A DNA stretch of 64,000 bases from Neorhizobium lilium (GCF_004053875.1 NZ_SBIP01000004.1:558001-622000); one strand, 5' to 3'. Positions 1-10,847 are shown, counted from the first letter of the stretch. Program-made: numbers and translations. Notes: a model not told the origin generated them from the letters alone.

Positions 1-2
1 AT

Positions 3-668
3 TATCGCATCTTGCGCACAGTGAAGAACCGTTTCGGCCCGACAGACGAGATCGGCGTGTTCGAAATGTCGGACAAGGGTCTGCGTGAAGTCACCAATCC
101 ATCGGAACTGTTCCTGGGCGAGCGCAATTCCAAATCGCCGGGTGCCGCGGTCTTTGCCGGCATGGAAGGCACACGTCCCGTGCTGGTCGAAGTGCAGGCG
201 CTGGTGGCGCCCACCTCACTGGGGACGCCCCGGCGCGCCGTGGTCGGCTGGGATTCGTCCCGGCTTTCGATGATTCTCGCCGTGCTCGAAGCCCATTGCG
301 GGGTTCGCCTCGGTCAGCACGACGTTTATCTCAATGTCGCTGGCGGCTACCGGATCTCCGAACCCGCAGCGGACCTTGCGGTCGCCTCGGCACTTGTCTC
401 TTCGCTGGCCAACGTGCCCTTGCCGGCCGATTTCGTCTATTTCGGCGAAATCAGCCTTTCCGGCGCGGTGCGACCGGTGTCGCAGACCGCACAGCGGCTC
501 AAGGAAGCCGAGAAGCTAGGCTTTGCCGGCGCCATGCTGCCTGCCAGTTCCGCGGAAATGCCCAAGGGTGGGAACGGCCGCTGGACGAAGATAGAGGACC
601 TGCCAGACCTTGTCTCGCGGATCGCCGGATCGTCAAAGAAGCTGGGGAAAGGGTCGGAAGATGATTGA
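3..668 (+). CDS. radA: DNA repair protein RadA/Sms, C-terminal part (5' end outside window)
   Basis: The frame is open from the window edge and gives the last ~221 residues. It begins with the family's KNRFG motif (VKNRFGPTDEIGVFEM), which is diagnostic for RadA/Sms. The remainder is the Lon-protease-like C-terminal domain (VLVEVQALVAPT, then VYLNVAGGYRISEPAADLAVA, FGEISLSGAVRPV). RadA is a RecA-like helicase that helps branch migration in recombinational repair. The zinc finger and Walker motifs lie upstream of the window. cvpA follows about 100 bp downstream in the same direction, a common rhizobial order. Confidence 0.93.
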   Translation, partial: YRILRTVKNRFGPTDEIGVFEMSDKGLREVTNPSELFLGERNSKSPGAAVFAGMEGTRPVLVEVQALVAPTSLGTPRRAVVGWDSSRLSMILAVLEAHCGVRLGQHDVYLNVAGGYRISEPAADLAVASALVSSLANVPLPADFVYFGEISLSGAVRPVSQTAQRLKEAEKLGFAGAMLPASSAEMPKGGNGRWTKIEDLPDLVSRIAGSSKKLGKGSEDD

Positions 669-769
669 TCTTCCGTTAAACGAACCGCTGATGTAAGACA
701 CATCGCCCAATGCTACAGTGGCAGGTAAAGCGCCGGCATGGAACGGCAGGTCTTGGAGTAAGAGTCTAC

Positions 770-1357
770 ATGCCCATTACGATCTTCGACGGTATTGTCA
801 TCGGCGTCACGCTGTTTTCAGCCGTGCTTGCCATGGTGCGCGGCTTCTCGCGCGAAGTGCTGTCGATCGCCAGCTGGGCCGGGTCCATCGCCGCCGCCTA
901 TTATCTCTACCCCCTCGTGCTGCCTTACGCGAAGAACTACACATCGGACGACAGGATCGCGCTTGCGGCCTCGGCGGGCATCATCTTCCTGATCGCGCTG
1001 ATCATCATCTCCTTCATCACCACGCGAATCGCGGACTTCATCATCGATAGCCGCATCGGTGCGCTCGACCGCACGCTCGGCTTCCTGTTCGGAGCGGCCC
1101 GCGGCATTCTTCTGCTCGTAGTGGCCGTCGCCTTCTTCAACTGGCTGGTGGCGCCGGACCGGCAGCCGGTCTGGGTTACACAGGCCAAATCCAAGCCCTT
1201 CCTCGATACGCTCGTCGGTCGCCTGGAAGCCATGCTGCCCGACGACATCGAGCCGCAGATCCGTGCCCGCATCCTTGGCCACGAGACAGCGCCGGCCGAA
1301 GGCACGCCTGGCCAGGAGCCGGCACCGGCAGAAGACGCTCCGGTTACGAATAATTGA
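770..1357 (+). CDS. cvpA: CvpA family inner-membrane protein
   Basis: This 195-residue protein has several hydrophobic segments (about residues 5-25, 30-48, 63-85, 100-125) and the N-terminal CvpA pattern DGIVIGVTLFSAVLAMVRG. In E. coli cvpA lies beside purF and is needed for colicin V production and bile/stress tolerance; its biochemical role is unclear. I chose the ATG at 770 rather than an in-frame upstream start because the conserved MPITIFDG start matches it. The C-terminal ~30 residues are Ala/Pro/Glu-rich and probably disordered. It precedes purF, as in many proteobacteria. Confidence 0.88.
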   Translation: MPITIFDGIVIGVTLFSAVLAMVRGFSREVLSIASWAGSIAAAYYLYPLVLPYAKNYTSDDRIALAASAGIIFLIALIIISFITTRIADFIIDSRIGALDRTLGFLFGAARGILLLVVAVAFFNWLVAPDRQPVWVTQAKSKPFLDTLVGRLEAMLPDDIEPQIRARILGHETAPAEGTPGQEPAPAEDAPVTNN

Positions 1358-1441
1358 CGCTGTGTTGCGCTTGATGCAGCGCACAGAGCCACCATCTGTG
1401 TTACAAGACGCTCAGACGTGACATTAAGTGAAAAAACGGGC

Positions 1442-1480
1442 CCGGCCCGGGACGCAATCCCGGCCGGCCTTTCCCTTTTT
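1442..1480 (+). terminator. GC-rich hairpin with T-rich tail in the purF leader
   Basis: The sequence can fold as about nine base pairs of G/C with one bulge around the loop CGCAA, followed by a run of pyrimidines ending in TTTTT. It sits about 20 bp before the purF ATG. It could terminate cvpA transcripts or act as an attenuator for purF. Position alone does not decide which. Confidence 0.35.
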
Positions 1481-1499
1481 CCGGAAGACGAGGTTCGAG

Positions 1500-3002
1500 A
1501 TGAATCAGCCGATTTCGCAAGCATCCGCTATCCATGGTTTCGATGAACTGGATGGCGATACTCTTCACGAAGAGTGCGGTGTCTTCGGTGTGCTCGGACA
1601 TCCCGACGCGGCGACCTTGACGGCGCTAGGGCTGCATGCCCTGCAGCACCGCGGCCAGGAAGCTGCCGGCATCGTTTCCTTCGACGGTCTGCGCTTCCAT
1701 TCGGAGCGGCGCATGGGTCTGGTCGGCGACCATTATACGGATCCTGCGACCATTGCCCGCCTGCCCGGCAATATCTCGATCGGCCATAACCGCTATTCCA
1801 CCACTGGCGAAGTGGCGCTGCGCAACGTTCAACCGCTGTTTGCCGAACTGGAAGTCGGCGGCATTGCCGTTGCCCATAACGGCAACTTCACCAACGGCCT
1901 GACCCTTCGCCGGCAGCTGATCGCCGGCGGCGCCATTTGTCAGTCGACATCGGACACCGAAGTCGTGCTGCATCTGATCGCCCGCTCGCGCTACTCCTCC
2001 ACAGCCGACCGCTTCATCGATGCGATCCGGCAGATGGAGGGCGGCTATTCCATGCTGGCCATCACCCGCACCAAGCTGATCGCCGCCCGCGACCCCACCG
2101 GTATCCGTCCGTTGGTCATGGGCGAACTTGACGGCAAGCCGGTCTTCGCCTCCGAAACCTGCGCGCTCGATATCATCGGCGCGAAGTTCGTGCGTGACGT
2201 CGAAAACGGCGAGGTCATCATCTGCGAGATCCAGTCGGACGGCTCGATCTCGATCGACGCCCGCAAGGCCGGCAATGGCCAGCCGGAACGCCTGTGCCTG
2301 TTCGAATACGTCTATTTCGCCCGCCCGGATTCGGTCGTGGGCGGTCGCAGTGTCTATGTGGCGCGCAAGAACATGGGCATCAACCTTGCCAAGGAAGCGC
2401 CGGTCGAGGCCGACGTCGTCGTGCCGGTGCCCGATGGCGGCACCCCGGCAGCCCTCGGCTATGCGCAGGAGAGCGGTATTCCGTTCGAATACGGCATCAT
2501 CCGCAACCACTATGTGGGCCGCACCTTCATCGAGCCGACGCAGCAGATCCGCGCCTTCGGCGTGAAACTGAAGCACTCGGCAAATCGGGCGATGATCGAG
2601 GGCAAGCGGGTCGTTCTGGTGGACGATTCGATCGTGCGCGGCACGACTTCGCTGAAGATTGTCCAGATGATCCGCGAGGCCGGCGCCAAGGAAGTGCACA
2701 TCCGTGTCGCCAGCCCGATGATCTACTATCCGGATTTCTACGGCATCGATACGCCGGACGCGGAAAAGCTGCTGGCCAACCAGTATGATAGCCTGGAGGC
2801 CATGTGCCGCTTTATCGGCGCCGATTCGCTGCAGTTCCTGTCGATCAACGGCCTCTACCGGGCCGTCGGCGGCGAGGATCGCAACAATGCCCGCCCGCAA
2901 TTCACCGACCATTATTTCACCGGCGACTACCCGACCCGCCTTCTCGACAAGGACGGCGAGACCATGGGCCGCAAGGTTTCCCTGCTCACCAGCAACGGGT
3001 AA
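1500..3002 (+). CDS. purF: Amidophosphoribosyltransferase
   Basis: PurF catalyses the first committed step of purine synthesis, PRPP + glutamine to phosphoribosylamine. The 500-residue product has an N-terminal Ntn-type glutaminase domain, whose nucleophile is the Cys in EECGVFGV (about residue 24, implying a short propeptide). The C-terminal phosphoribosyltransferase domain has the PRPP loop VVLVDDSIVRGTT. The ATG at 1500 has a GAGG-type ribosome site and matches the usual N-terminus; an upstream in-frame start would add 24 Arg/Pro-rich residues unlike the family. It is followed by a strong terminator. Confidence 0.97.
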   Translation: MNQPISQASAIHGFDELDGDTLHEECGVFGVLGHPDAATLTALGLHALQHRGQEAAGIVSFDGLRFHSERRMGLVGDHYTDPATIARLPGNISIGHNRYSTTGEVALRNVQPLFAELEVGGIAVAHNGNFTNGLTLRRQLIAGGAICQSTSDTEVVLHLIARSRYSSTADRFIDAIRQMEGGYSMLAITRTKLIAARDPTGIRPLVMGELDGKPVFASETCALDIIGAKFVRDVENGEVIICEIQSDGSISIDARKAGNGQPERLCLFEYVYFARPDSVVGGRSVYVARKNMGINLAKEAPVEADVVVPVPDGGTPAALGYAQESGIPFEYGIIRNHYVGRTFIEPTQQIRAFGVKLKHSANRAMIEGKRVVLVDDSIVRGTTSLKIVQMIREAGAKEVHIRVASPMIYYPDFYGIDTPDAEKLLANQYDSLEAMCRFIGADSLQFLSINGLYRAVGGEDRNNARPQFTDHYFTGDYPTRLLDKDGETMGRKVSLLTSNG

Positions 3003-3039
3003 GTGCGGAAAGCGATTTCCAATTCATGCGGGATTCTCT

Positions 3040-3070
3040 AGAAGGCTGCGGTAACGCGGCCTTCTTTTTT
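3040..3070 (+). terminator. Rho-independent terminator of purF
   Basis: An inverted repeat AGAAGGCTGCG / CGCGGCCTTCT with a GTAA tetraloop is followed by a run of T. It lies about 40 bp after the purF stop and ends about 20 bp before the next gene, so purF transcription probably ends here. Confidence 0.85.
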
Positions 3071-3093
3071 GGCCCTGGCGAGGGGAAGAGAGC

Positions 3094-3834
3094 ATGACGA
3101 TCGATTTGACGGGCAGGATCGCCCTGGTGACCGGCGCATCGCGTGGCATAGGCTATTTCACCGCCCTAGAACTGGCAAAGGCCGGCGCGCATGTCATCGC
3201 GACGGCCCGCACAGTGGGCGGGCTGGAAGAACTCGATGACGCGATCAAGGCCTTCGGCGGCAGCGCGACGCTCGCGCCTTTCGACATCACCGACATGGAA
3301 GCGATCGACAGGCTCGGCGCCTCGATTTTCGAACGCTGGGGCAAGCTCGATATTCTGGTTGCCAATGCCGGTATCCTCGGCGTCATCTCGCCGCTTGCGC
3401 ATATCGAGGCGAAGGTGTTCGACAAGGTCATGCTGACCAATGTCACCGCCACCTGGCGGCTGATCCGGTCGGTCGAGCCGCTGCTCACCCGCTCCGATGC
3501 CGGTCGCGCACTCATCCTGTCGTCCGGCGTCGCCAGCAATCCGCGCGCGTTCTGGGGCGCCTATGCCATGTCCAAGGCAGCGGTCGAGACCATGGGCCGT
3601 ATTTGGGCGGCGGAAACCGAGCACACGTCCCTCAAGGTCAATCTGATCAATCCCGGGGCAACGCGCACTGCCATGCGCGCTCAGGCCGTGCCGGGCGAAG
3701 ACCCGGAAGCCCTGCCGCATCCTTCCGAGGTGGCGCAGAAGATCCTCTTTCTCGCCTCGCCTGACCTGAAGGATAGCGGCCGACTGTTTGTCGTGCGCGA
3801 CAACTGTTTCGTGGACTTCCAGTCGCCGGCCTGA
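3094..3834 (+). CDS. SDR family NAD(P)-dependent oxidoreductase
   Basis: This 246-residue classical short-chain dehydrogenase has the cofactor motif VTGASRGIG near residue 12, the structural motif NAG, and the catalytic YxxxK in AYAMSKAA near residue 151. A catalytic Ser is plausible in LILSSG. The ATG has a good AGGGGAAG ribosome site. The substrate cannot be told from sequence. It sits downstream of the purF terminator and probably has its own promoter activity or weak read-through. Confidence 0.88.
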   Translation: MTIDLTGRIALVTGASRGIGYFTALELAKAGAHVIATARTVGGLEELDDAIKAFGGSATLAPFDITDMEAIDRLGASIFERWGKLDILVANAGILGVISPLAHIEAKVFDKVMLTNVTATWRLIRSVEPLLTRSDAGRALILSSGVASNPRAFWGAYAMSKAAVETMGRIWAAETEHTSLKVNLINPGATRTAMRAQAVPGEDPEALPHPSEVAQKILFLASPDLKDSGRLFVVRDNCFVDFQSPA

Positions 3835-3924
3835 TCGGGCATTTGGCACGACGCGGCTTGCCTTGGCCCTCGAACCCTCTAGCTTCTGCTCTGTTCACCC
3901 TAGCCCCTTGCCGAAGGCCTGAAC

Positions 3925-4503
3925 TTGTCGCTGGAAACGCTGATTTCTGAATACGGGCCGTTGGCGGTCTTCCTCGGCGCCGGGATCGAGGGCGAAACGG
4001 CCGTATTTCTCGGAGGTGTGTTTTCGCACCGCCAGCTGTTTCCGTTCTGGCAAGCCGCGACGGCGGCTGTGTTCGGATCTTTTCTGATCGATCAGGCCTG
4101 GTTCTTCGCCGGGCGTTACGCCAACCGGCTCGCGCTGGTGCAGCGATTCATGCAGACCAGCGCCGCTGCCAGGGTCAACCGGCTTCTCGAAGCCCATCCC
4201 ACCGGCTTCATCCTCGCCTTCCGGTTCATCTACGGCATGCGCACCGTGAGCCCGGTCATCATCGGCCTCACCTCGGTTCCCGCGTTGCGCTTTGTGGTTT
4301 TGAACTTCATCGCCGCCCTTGTCTGGGGGATCGCGATCACCGCCATCGGCTACCTGTTCGGCAATGCGGTCGAGGCACTGTTCGGCCGGCTCAAGCTGCA
4401 TGTGCATCTCCTGATCGCGCTGGTGGTCATTGCGACTTCGATCGGCCTCGTGGCATGGCTGTTGCACAGACATTTCCGCAAGACGGAAGGCGAACAGGCC
4501 TGA
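3925..4503 (+). CDS. DedA family (SNARE-associated Golgi-type) membrane protein
   Basis: The 192-residue protein shows the DedA/VTT layout: an N-terminal re-entrant region with the acidic GIEGETAVFLGG motif, a central GRYANR stretch, the FRFIYGMRTVSPV motif, and two C-terminal membrane helices. DedA proteins are proton-dependent inner-membrane transporters; some members flip polyprenyl-phosphate or phosphatidylethanolamine. The start is taken as TTG because no ATG fits and the N-terminus aligns with the family; the ribosome site is weak, so the start is uncertain. Confidence 0.8.
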   Translation: MSLETLISEYGPLAVFLGAGIEGETAVFLGGVFSHRQLFPFWQAATAAVFGSFLIDQAWFFAGRYANRLALVQRFMQTSAAARVNRLLEAHPTGFILAFRFIYGMRTVSPVIIGLTSVPALRFVVLNFIAALVWGIAITAIGYLFGNAVEALFGRLKLHVHLLIALVVIATSIGLVAWLLHRHFRKTEGEQA

Positions 4504-4713
4504 ACAGACGCCCTTATCCTCCTGCGCCGCCTCTTGACCAAATCCGCCGCCCGCGCCATAACCTCCACCATGAAAACGGCGATTTCCATCTGCGGGATCA
4601 TTATTCGCTAGCGCAAGCGCTGGCCCGGCCGTTCTCGTCTCTCGAAATCCTTGAAGACAAACGATCCGGTCCGGTGCCGGCCTATTCCGTCGCCTTGCCT
4701 TGGGGAGATTTCG

Positions 4714-6099
4714 ATGAGCGTGCCGCTCAAGCTTTACAATACGCTGACCCGCGAGAAGGCGGAATTTGCGCCGATCGACCCCCGGAACGTGCGCCTCTAT
4801 GTCTGCGGCCCGACCGTCTATGACTATGCCCATATCGGCAATGCCCGGCCCGCCATCGTGTTCGACGTGCTGTTCCGCCTGCTGCGCCAACGCTACGGCG
4901 CCGAGCACGTCACCTATGCGCGCAACATCACCGACGTAGACGACAAGATCAACGCCCGCGCTTTGCGCGACCATCCGGGCCTGCCGCTCAACGAGGCGAT
5001 CCGGCAGGTGACGGAAAAGACGGAAACGCAGTATCACGAGGACGTGGCTTCGCTCGGCTGCCTCGAGCCCAGCTTCGAGCCACGGGCTACCGACAATATC
5101 GCCGGCATGGTTGCGATCATCGAGAAGCTGATCGCCAAAGGCCATGCCTATGTGGCGGAAGGCGAAGTGCTGTTCGATACCAAGTCGATGCCGGATTACG
5201 GCCAGCTCTCCAAGCGCCCGCTCGATGAGCAGCAGGCCGGCGCCCGCATCGCCGTCGACGCACACAAGAAGAACCCGCAGGACTTCGTGCTGTGGAAGCT
5301 GTCTTCCCATAACGAGCCCGGCTGGGAAAGCCCCTGGGGCCGCGGCCGTCCTGGCTGGCATATCGAATGCTCGGCCATGAGCGAGCGCTATCTCGGCGAG
5401 GAGTTCGACATCCATGGCGGCGGGCTGGACCTCATCTTCCCCCACCACGAAAACGAGATCGCCCAATCGCGCTGCGCCCATGGCACGCCTGTGATGGCGA
5501 GGGTGTGGATGCACAACGGCTTCGTGCAGGTCGAAGGCCGCAAGATGTCGAAGTCGGACGGCAATTTCGTCACCATCCACGACCTCCTCCACACGGAAAA
5601 ATTCGGCGGCCGTCAATGGCCGGGCGAAGTGCTGCGGCTGGCCATGCTGATGACCCATTACCGCGAGCCGATCGATTTTTCGGTCAAACGTCTGGAAGAG
5701 GCCGAACGGCTGCTCGCCAAGTGGCCGGCCGTCGAAGACATGGGCGGACTGCCTTGCGAGACCGTACTCGACGCGCTTTCCGACGATCTAAACACGGTGG
5801 CGGCCGTTCAGGCGCTGCACGCGCTGGCGCAGGAAGCCAATCTCGACAAGAGCCTGCTTCCTCTGTTTGCCGCCAGCGCCAGCCTTCTGGGCGTTCTTCC
5901 GAAAAAGACGGAGGTTGACGAGGCGCTTGCGGCAGCCGTGGATGCGTTGGTCGCCATGCGGCTCGAAATGCTGAAGGCGAAGAATTTCGCCGAGGCCGAC
6001 CGCATTCGCGCCGAACTTGCGGAAAAGGGCATCCAGCTTAAGGATGGCAAGGATGCCGCCACCGGCGAGCGCGTCACGACGTGGGAGGTCAAGCGGTAG
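4714..6099 (+). CDS. cysS: Cysteine--tRNA ligase
   Basis: CysRS charges tRNA-Cys. This 461-residue protein has the class I HIGH-type motif in [10 protein letters not shown] (about residue 35) and the KMSKS motif in [10 protein letters not shown]. Zn-ligand residues are visible in VCGPT near the N-terminus, in HIECSAM, and in HHENE. The ATG at 4714 follows a clear GGGGAG ribosome site; an upstream ATG in frame would add 21 non-conserved residues. It is followed by a repeat-containing spacer, not by an operon partner. Confidence 0.97.
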   Translation: MSVPLKLYNTLTREKAEFAPIDPRNVRLYVCGPTVYDYAHIGNARPAIVFDVLFRLLRQRYGAEHVTYARNITDVDDKINARALRDHPGLPLNEAIRQVTEKTETQYHEDVASLGCLEPSFEPRATDNIAGMVAIIEKLIAKGHAYVAEGEVLFDTKSMPDYGQLSKRPLDEQQAGARIAVDAHKKNPQDFVLWKLSSHNEPGWESPWGRGRPGWHIECSAMSERYLGEEFDIHGGGLDLIFPHHENEIAQSRCAHGTPVMARVWMHNGFVQVEGRKMSKSDGNFVTIHDLLHTEKFGGRQWPGEVLRLAMLMTHYREPIDFSVKRLEEAERLLAKWPAVEDMGGLPCETVLDALSDDLNTVAAVQALHALAQEANLDKSLLPLFAASASLLGVLPKKTEVDEALAAAVDALVAMRLEMLKAKNFAEADRIRAELAEKGIQLKDGKDAATGERVTTWEVKR

Positions 6100-6125
6100 G
6101 ATGTCCTGGGCTGCGGTGATCCTTA

Positions 6126-6170
6126 CCCCCCTCTGCCCTGCCGGGCATCTCCCCCTCAAGGGGGGAGATC
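6126..6170 (+). repeat. Left arm of a 45-bp inverted repeat pair
   Basis: This C-rich then G-rich 45-mer (six C, TCTGCCCTGCCGG, CATCTCCCCCTCAAGGGGGG, AGATC) is itself partly palindromic. It recurs as its reverse complement at 6265-6309 with 44 of 45 bases identical. The type resembles a repeat family that I recall as common between genes in Rhizobiales genomes. The two arms enclose 94 bp. Confidence 0.85.
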
Positions 6171-6264
6171 GGCAAGACGCACTCATCAGCCAAGCCACGG
6201 ACGACAATCTACAACAGCACTGGAATCTCGGCCTTGCATGGAATCGGCGGCGCCACCACGATGT

Positions 6265-6309
6265 GATCTCCCCCCTTGAGGGGGAGATGTCCGGCAGGGC
6301 AGAGGGGGG
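6265..6309 (-). repeat. Right arm of a 45-bp inverted repeat pair
   Basis: This is the reverse complement of 6126-6170 with a single mismatch. It ends about 35 bp before the start of the DUF559 gene, so it lies in that gene's leader. Each arm contains its own CTCCCCCTTGAGGGGGAG-type hairpin, so the pair could fold at two levels. Confidence 0.85.
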
Positions 6310-6343
6310 CATCTCGCACACGGACCGAAGGAAGGAGCATGGC

Positions 6344-6706
6344 ATGCCGCACGCCCCTGTCCCAATTACAAACCGCGCAAACGCCCGCCAAATGCGCAAG
6401 GCGCTGACAGACGCCGAACTAAAGCTTTGGAATGCACTGCGTGCTCATCGGCTGATGGGACTGGGTTTTCGCAGACAGTTGCCGATTGCCGGATACATCG
6501 TGGACTTTGCATGCCCGTCTCAAAAGATCGTTGTGGAACTGGATGGGTCGCAGCATGGCGAAGGTATCATTGCGGAATATGATGCCATCCGCACCCGACG
6601 CATAGAACAGCTCGGCTGGACCGTGCTGCGTTTCTGGAACGACGACGTTCTCAAAGATATCGATAATGTCTGCCTTCATCTCCTGACTATCGCTGGGGAG
6701 GCTTGA
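6344..6706 (+). CDS. DUF559 domain protein (Vsr/restriction-endonuclease-like fold)
   Basis: This 120-residue protein matches DUF559: the N-terminal RANARQMRKALTDAELKLW block, then LRAHRLMGLGFRRQLPIAGYIVDFAC, then VVELDGSQH and a C-terminal RFWNDDVL. The E-x-D-G-x-Q/H arrangement and the Asp in IVDF fit the catalytic core of the very-short-patch-repair nuclease fold, so a DNA nuclease activity is likely but the substrate is unknown. The ATG at 6344 sits behind GGAGCATGGC. The same frame stays open upstream through the repeat arms. One base separates its stop from the next gene. Confidence 0.85.
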   Translation: MPHAPVPITNRANARQMRKALTDAELKLWNALRAHRLMGLGFRRQLPIAGYIVDFACPSQKIVVELDGSQHGEGIIAEYDAIRTRRIEQLGWTVLRFWNDDVLKDIDNVCLHLLTIAGEA

Positions 6707-6707
6707 G

Positions 6708-7198
6708 ATGATCCCTACCCATTCCGGCGGCTGCCAGTGCGGCGCGGTGCGCTTCCGGCTCGAGGGAGAGCCGCTCGACTGCGCCATCTGCCATTGCCGC
6801 ATGTGCCAGAAGGCCTTTGGCGCCTATTACGCGCCGCTGGTGGCGATCGGTGAGGCGAAGCTCACCTGGACCCGTGGCGCGCTCAAATACTTCCACTCCT
6901 CCAACCATGTCCGTCGCGGTTTCTGCGAAAACTGCGGCACACCCTTAAGCTATGAAGCGGATGACGGTGTCGCCGTGTCGGCCGGCAGTTTCGACAATCC
7001 GGCCTTCCTGCCGCCCGTCGTACAGTTCGGCATCGAGAACAAACTGCCTTTCGTCGACGGCCTGCATGTACTGCCCGGCCGGCACACGATGGAGGATCTC
7101 GACTCGGCACCCTTTCTGGACGATATCGTTTCCAACCAGCATCCCGACCACGACACCGCAACCTGGCCTGTTCGACAAGGCCACACGGAGGACAAGCT

Positions 7199-7202
<4 letters not shown>
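6708..7202 (+). CDS. GFA family (CENP-V/GFA fold) zinc-binding protein, copy 1
   Basis: This 164-residue protein has the GFA zinc signatures: CQC near residue 9, CHCRMCQKAFG near residue 28, and FCENCGTPLSY. The family is named after the glutathione-dependent formaldehyde-activating enzyme; most members have no proven substrate. It starts one base after the DUF559 stop and overlaps the next GFA gene by ATGA, so translation is probably coupled. It is the first of three paralogues within 2.5 kb. Confidence 0.9.
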
Positions 7203-8646
<1,444 letters not shown>

Positions 8647-8720
8647 ATATAGGGGCTTGCTGGGGCACGCGAGCTGGTAACAGGAGTGGACGACCTGCTG
8701 GTCGCGCAACGGAGGGTAGC

Positions 8721-9188
8721 ATGACGGAACTGCTTAGTGGTGGCTGCCAATGCGGCGCCGTGCGATATACGATCCGAGGCCAAGTCAGCGACCGGGCAAT
8801 CTGCCATTGCCGCATGTGCCAGAAGGCTGTGGGATCGGTTACCTGGCCGTTCTTCACGGTCAAGCTTGCCGATATGGAGTGGACCCGCGGCCGGCCCGCC
8901 CTCTATCGTAGTTCGGAAGCGGCCGAGCGGGGCTTTTGCGCCGCCTGCGGTACTCCTTTGAGTTTTCAGCCGGTTGATGGGGACGCGCTCGACCTTTCGA
9001 TCGGCAGCCTGGACGATCCGGCAAAAATGCCGCCTGACAAGCAATATTGGGCCGGCCAGCGCATGCCATGGTTCCACGCCCTCCCCGACCTGCCCGAGAC
9101 GACGAGTTCCGCTTCGCCCGATGACACTAAACGGCGTCGCCCTTACCAGCATCCCGACCACGATACAGACGATTGGCCCAATCGATGA
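8721..9188 (+). CDS. GFA family (CENP-V/GFA fold) zinc-binding protein, copy 3
   Basis: This third GFA paralogue (155 residues) shows GGCQCGAVRYTI, ICHCRMCQKAVG and FCAACGTPLSF, with the shared C-terminal QHPDHDT. The ATG at 8721 follows GGAGGGTAGC, a strong ribosome site; longer in-frame readings overlap the hydrolase gene and are discounted. It overlaps cimA by ATGA. The three copies differ most in the middle region, which suggests different ligands rather than recent duplication. Confidence 0.9.
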   Translation: MTELLSGGCQCGAVRYTIRGQVSDRAICHCRMCQKAVGSVTWPFFTVKLADMEWTRGRPALYRSSEAAERGFCAACGTPLSFQPVDGDALDLSIGSLDDPAKMPPDKQYWAGQRMPWFHALPDLPETTSSASPDDTKRRRPYQHPDHDTDDWPNR

Positions 9189-10801
9189 CACGCGAACGCA
9201 TCTATCTCTTCGACACGACCCTGCGGGATGGCCAGCAGACGCCGGGCATCGACTTTTCCGTCGAGGACAAGATCGCGATTTCGCAAATGCTGGATGAGTT
9301 CGGCTTCGACTATGTCGAGGGAGGCTATCCGGGCGCCAACCCGACAGACACGGCCTTCTTTTCCGCCAGGCGCACAGCGAAGGCACAGTTCGTAGCCTTC
9401 GGGATGACGAAGCGCGCCGGCATCTCCGCCTCCAACGATCCGGGCCTTAACGTGCTCCTGCAGGCCAAAAGCGACGCCGTCTGTTTCGTTGCCAAGAGCT
9501 GGGACTACCATGTGCGGGTGGCTCTCGGCTGCACCAACGAAGAGAACCTGCAATCCATCCGTGACAGTGTGGAGGCGGCCCGCGCTACGGACAAGGAGGC
9601 GCTGGTCGATTGCGAGCATTTCTTCGATGGCTACAAGGCCAATCCGGATTACGCGCTTGCCTGCGCCAGGGCCGCCTATGACGCCGGTGCCCGCTGGATC
9701 GTGCTCTGCGACACCAATGGCGGTACGCAGCCGAACGAAGTGCGCGAAATCGTGTCGGCAGTGATCGCCTCCGGCATTCCCGGTTCCTCGCTCGGCATTC
9801 ATGCGCATGACGATACCGGCCAGGCCGTTGCCAATTCGCTCGCAGCGATCGAGGCGGGCTGCCGGCAGGTGCAAGGCACGCTGAACGGCATTGGCGAGCG
9901 CTGCGGAAATGCCAATCTGGTGACGCTGATCGGCACGCTCTGTCTGAAGGAGGCCTATGCCTCCCGTTTCGAGACGGCGATCGACCCGGAGCGGCTGACA
10001 GGCCTCACCCGCCTCTCCCACGCCTTCGACGAATTGCTCAACCGCTCGCCGAACCACCAGGCGCCTTATGTCGGGGCTTCCGCCTTTGCCACCAAGGCCG
10101 GCATCCATGCCTCCGCGCTGCTCAAGGACCCGCGCACCTATGAGCATGTGACGCCGGAAAGCGTTGGTAATTTCCGCAAGGTCATGGTGTCGGACCAGGG
10201 CGGCAAGTCGAACTTCATCAATGCCCTCAAACGGCGCGGCATCGCGGTCGCCAAGGACGATTCGAAGCTCGATCTGCTCATCTCCATCGTCAAGGAGCGC
10301 GAATCCACCGGTTACGCCTATGAGGGCGCCGATGCGAGCTTCGAACTGCTGGCAAGGCGCACCCTCGGCACGATCCCGGAATTTTTCACCGTCGACGGCT
10401 TTCGGGTGATGGTCGAGCGCCGTTTCGACAGTCTCGGTCGGGTGAAGATCGTTTCCGAAGCCGTGGTGAGACTGGTGATCGACGGTGCCCAGCATATGTC
10501 GGTGGCGGAAGGGGACGGCCCGGTCAACGCGCTCGACCTCGCGCTGCGCAAGGATTTCGGCAAGTATCAGAACGAGATCGACGACCTCGTGCTGGCCGAC
10601 TTCAAGGTGCGTATCCTCAACGGCGGCACGGAGGCGATTACCCGCGTCCTGATCGAATCCACCGACGGCACCGGCGTTCGCTGGTGGACGGTCGGCGTTT
10701 CGGAAAACATCATCGACGCTTCGTTCCAGGCGCTGATGGACAGCGTCATCTACAAGCTGATGAAGAACCGGGAACTGGCCGGCAAGATCGCGGCGGAGTG
10801 A
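9185..10801 (+). CDS. cimA: Citramalate synthase
   Basis: This 538-residue enzyme belongs to the HMGL/isopropylmalate synthase superfamily, with the N-terminal DTTLRDGQQTPG motif, the metal-site HAHDDTGQAVANS motif, and the C-terminal LeuA-type regulatory domain. The GIDFSVEDKIAI start and overall length fit the CimA type (citramalate from pyruvate and acetyl-CoA, toward isoleucine without threonine) rather than LeuA or homocitrate synthase. The ATG overlaps the GFA copy 3 stop, so it is probably co-translated with that gene. Confidence 0.88.
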   Translation: MTRERIYLFDTTLRDGQQTPGIDFSVEDKIAISQMLDEFGFDYVEGGYPGANPTDTAFFSARRTAKAQFVAFGMTKRAGISASNDPGLNVLLQAKSDAVCFVAKSWDYHVRVALGCTNEENLQSIRDSVEAARATDKEALVDCEHFFDGYKANPDYALACARAAYDAGARWIVLCDTNGGTQPNEVREIVSAVIASGIPGSSLGIHAHDDTGQAVANSLAAIEAGCRQVQGTLNGIGERCGNANLVTLIGTLCLKEAYASRFETAIDPERLTGLTRLSHAFDELLNRSPNHQAPYVGASAFATKAGIHASALLKDPRTYEHVTPESVGNFRKVMVSDQGGKSNFINALKRRGIAVAKDDSKLDLLISIVKERESTGYAYEGADASFELLARRTLGTIPEFFTVDGFRVMVERRFDSLGRVKIVSEAVVRLVIDGAQHMSVAEGDGPVNALDLALRKDFGKYQNEIDDLVLADFKVRILNGGTEAITRVLIESTDGTGVRWWTVGVSENIIDASFQALMDSVIYKLMKNRELAGKIAAE

Positions 10802-10847
10802 AATCCCGCGCCATCTTACCTGGCAGCGGCGATTTTCATGGAGCCGC

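Noticed and set aside
3895..5658. 587-codon open frame on the minus strand
   Set aside because: It lies opposite cysS and the DedA gene, is rich in Arg, Asp and Gly typical of antisense frames in GC-rich DNA, and has no recognisable motif.
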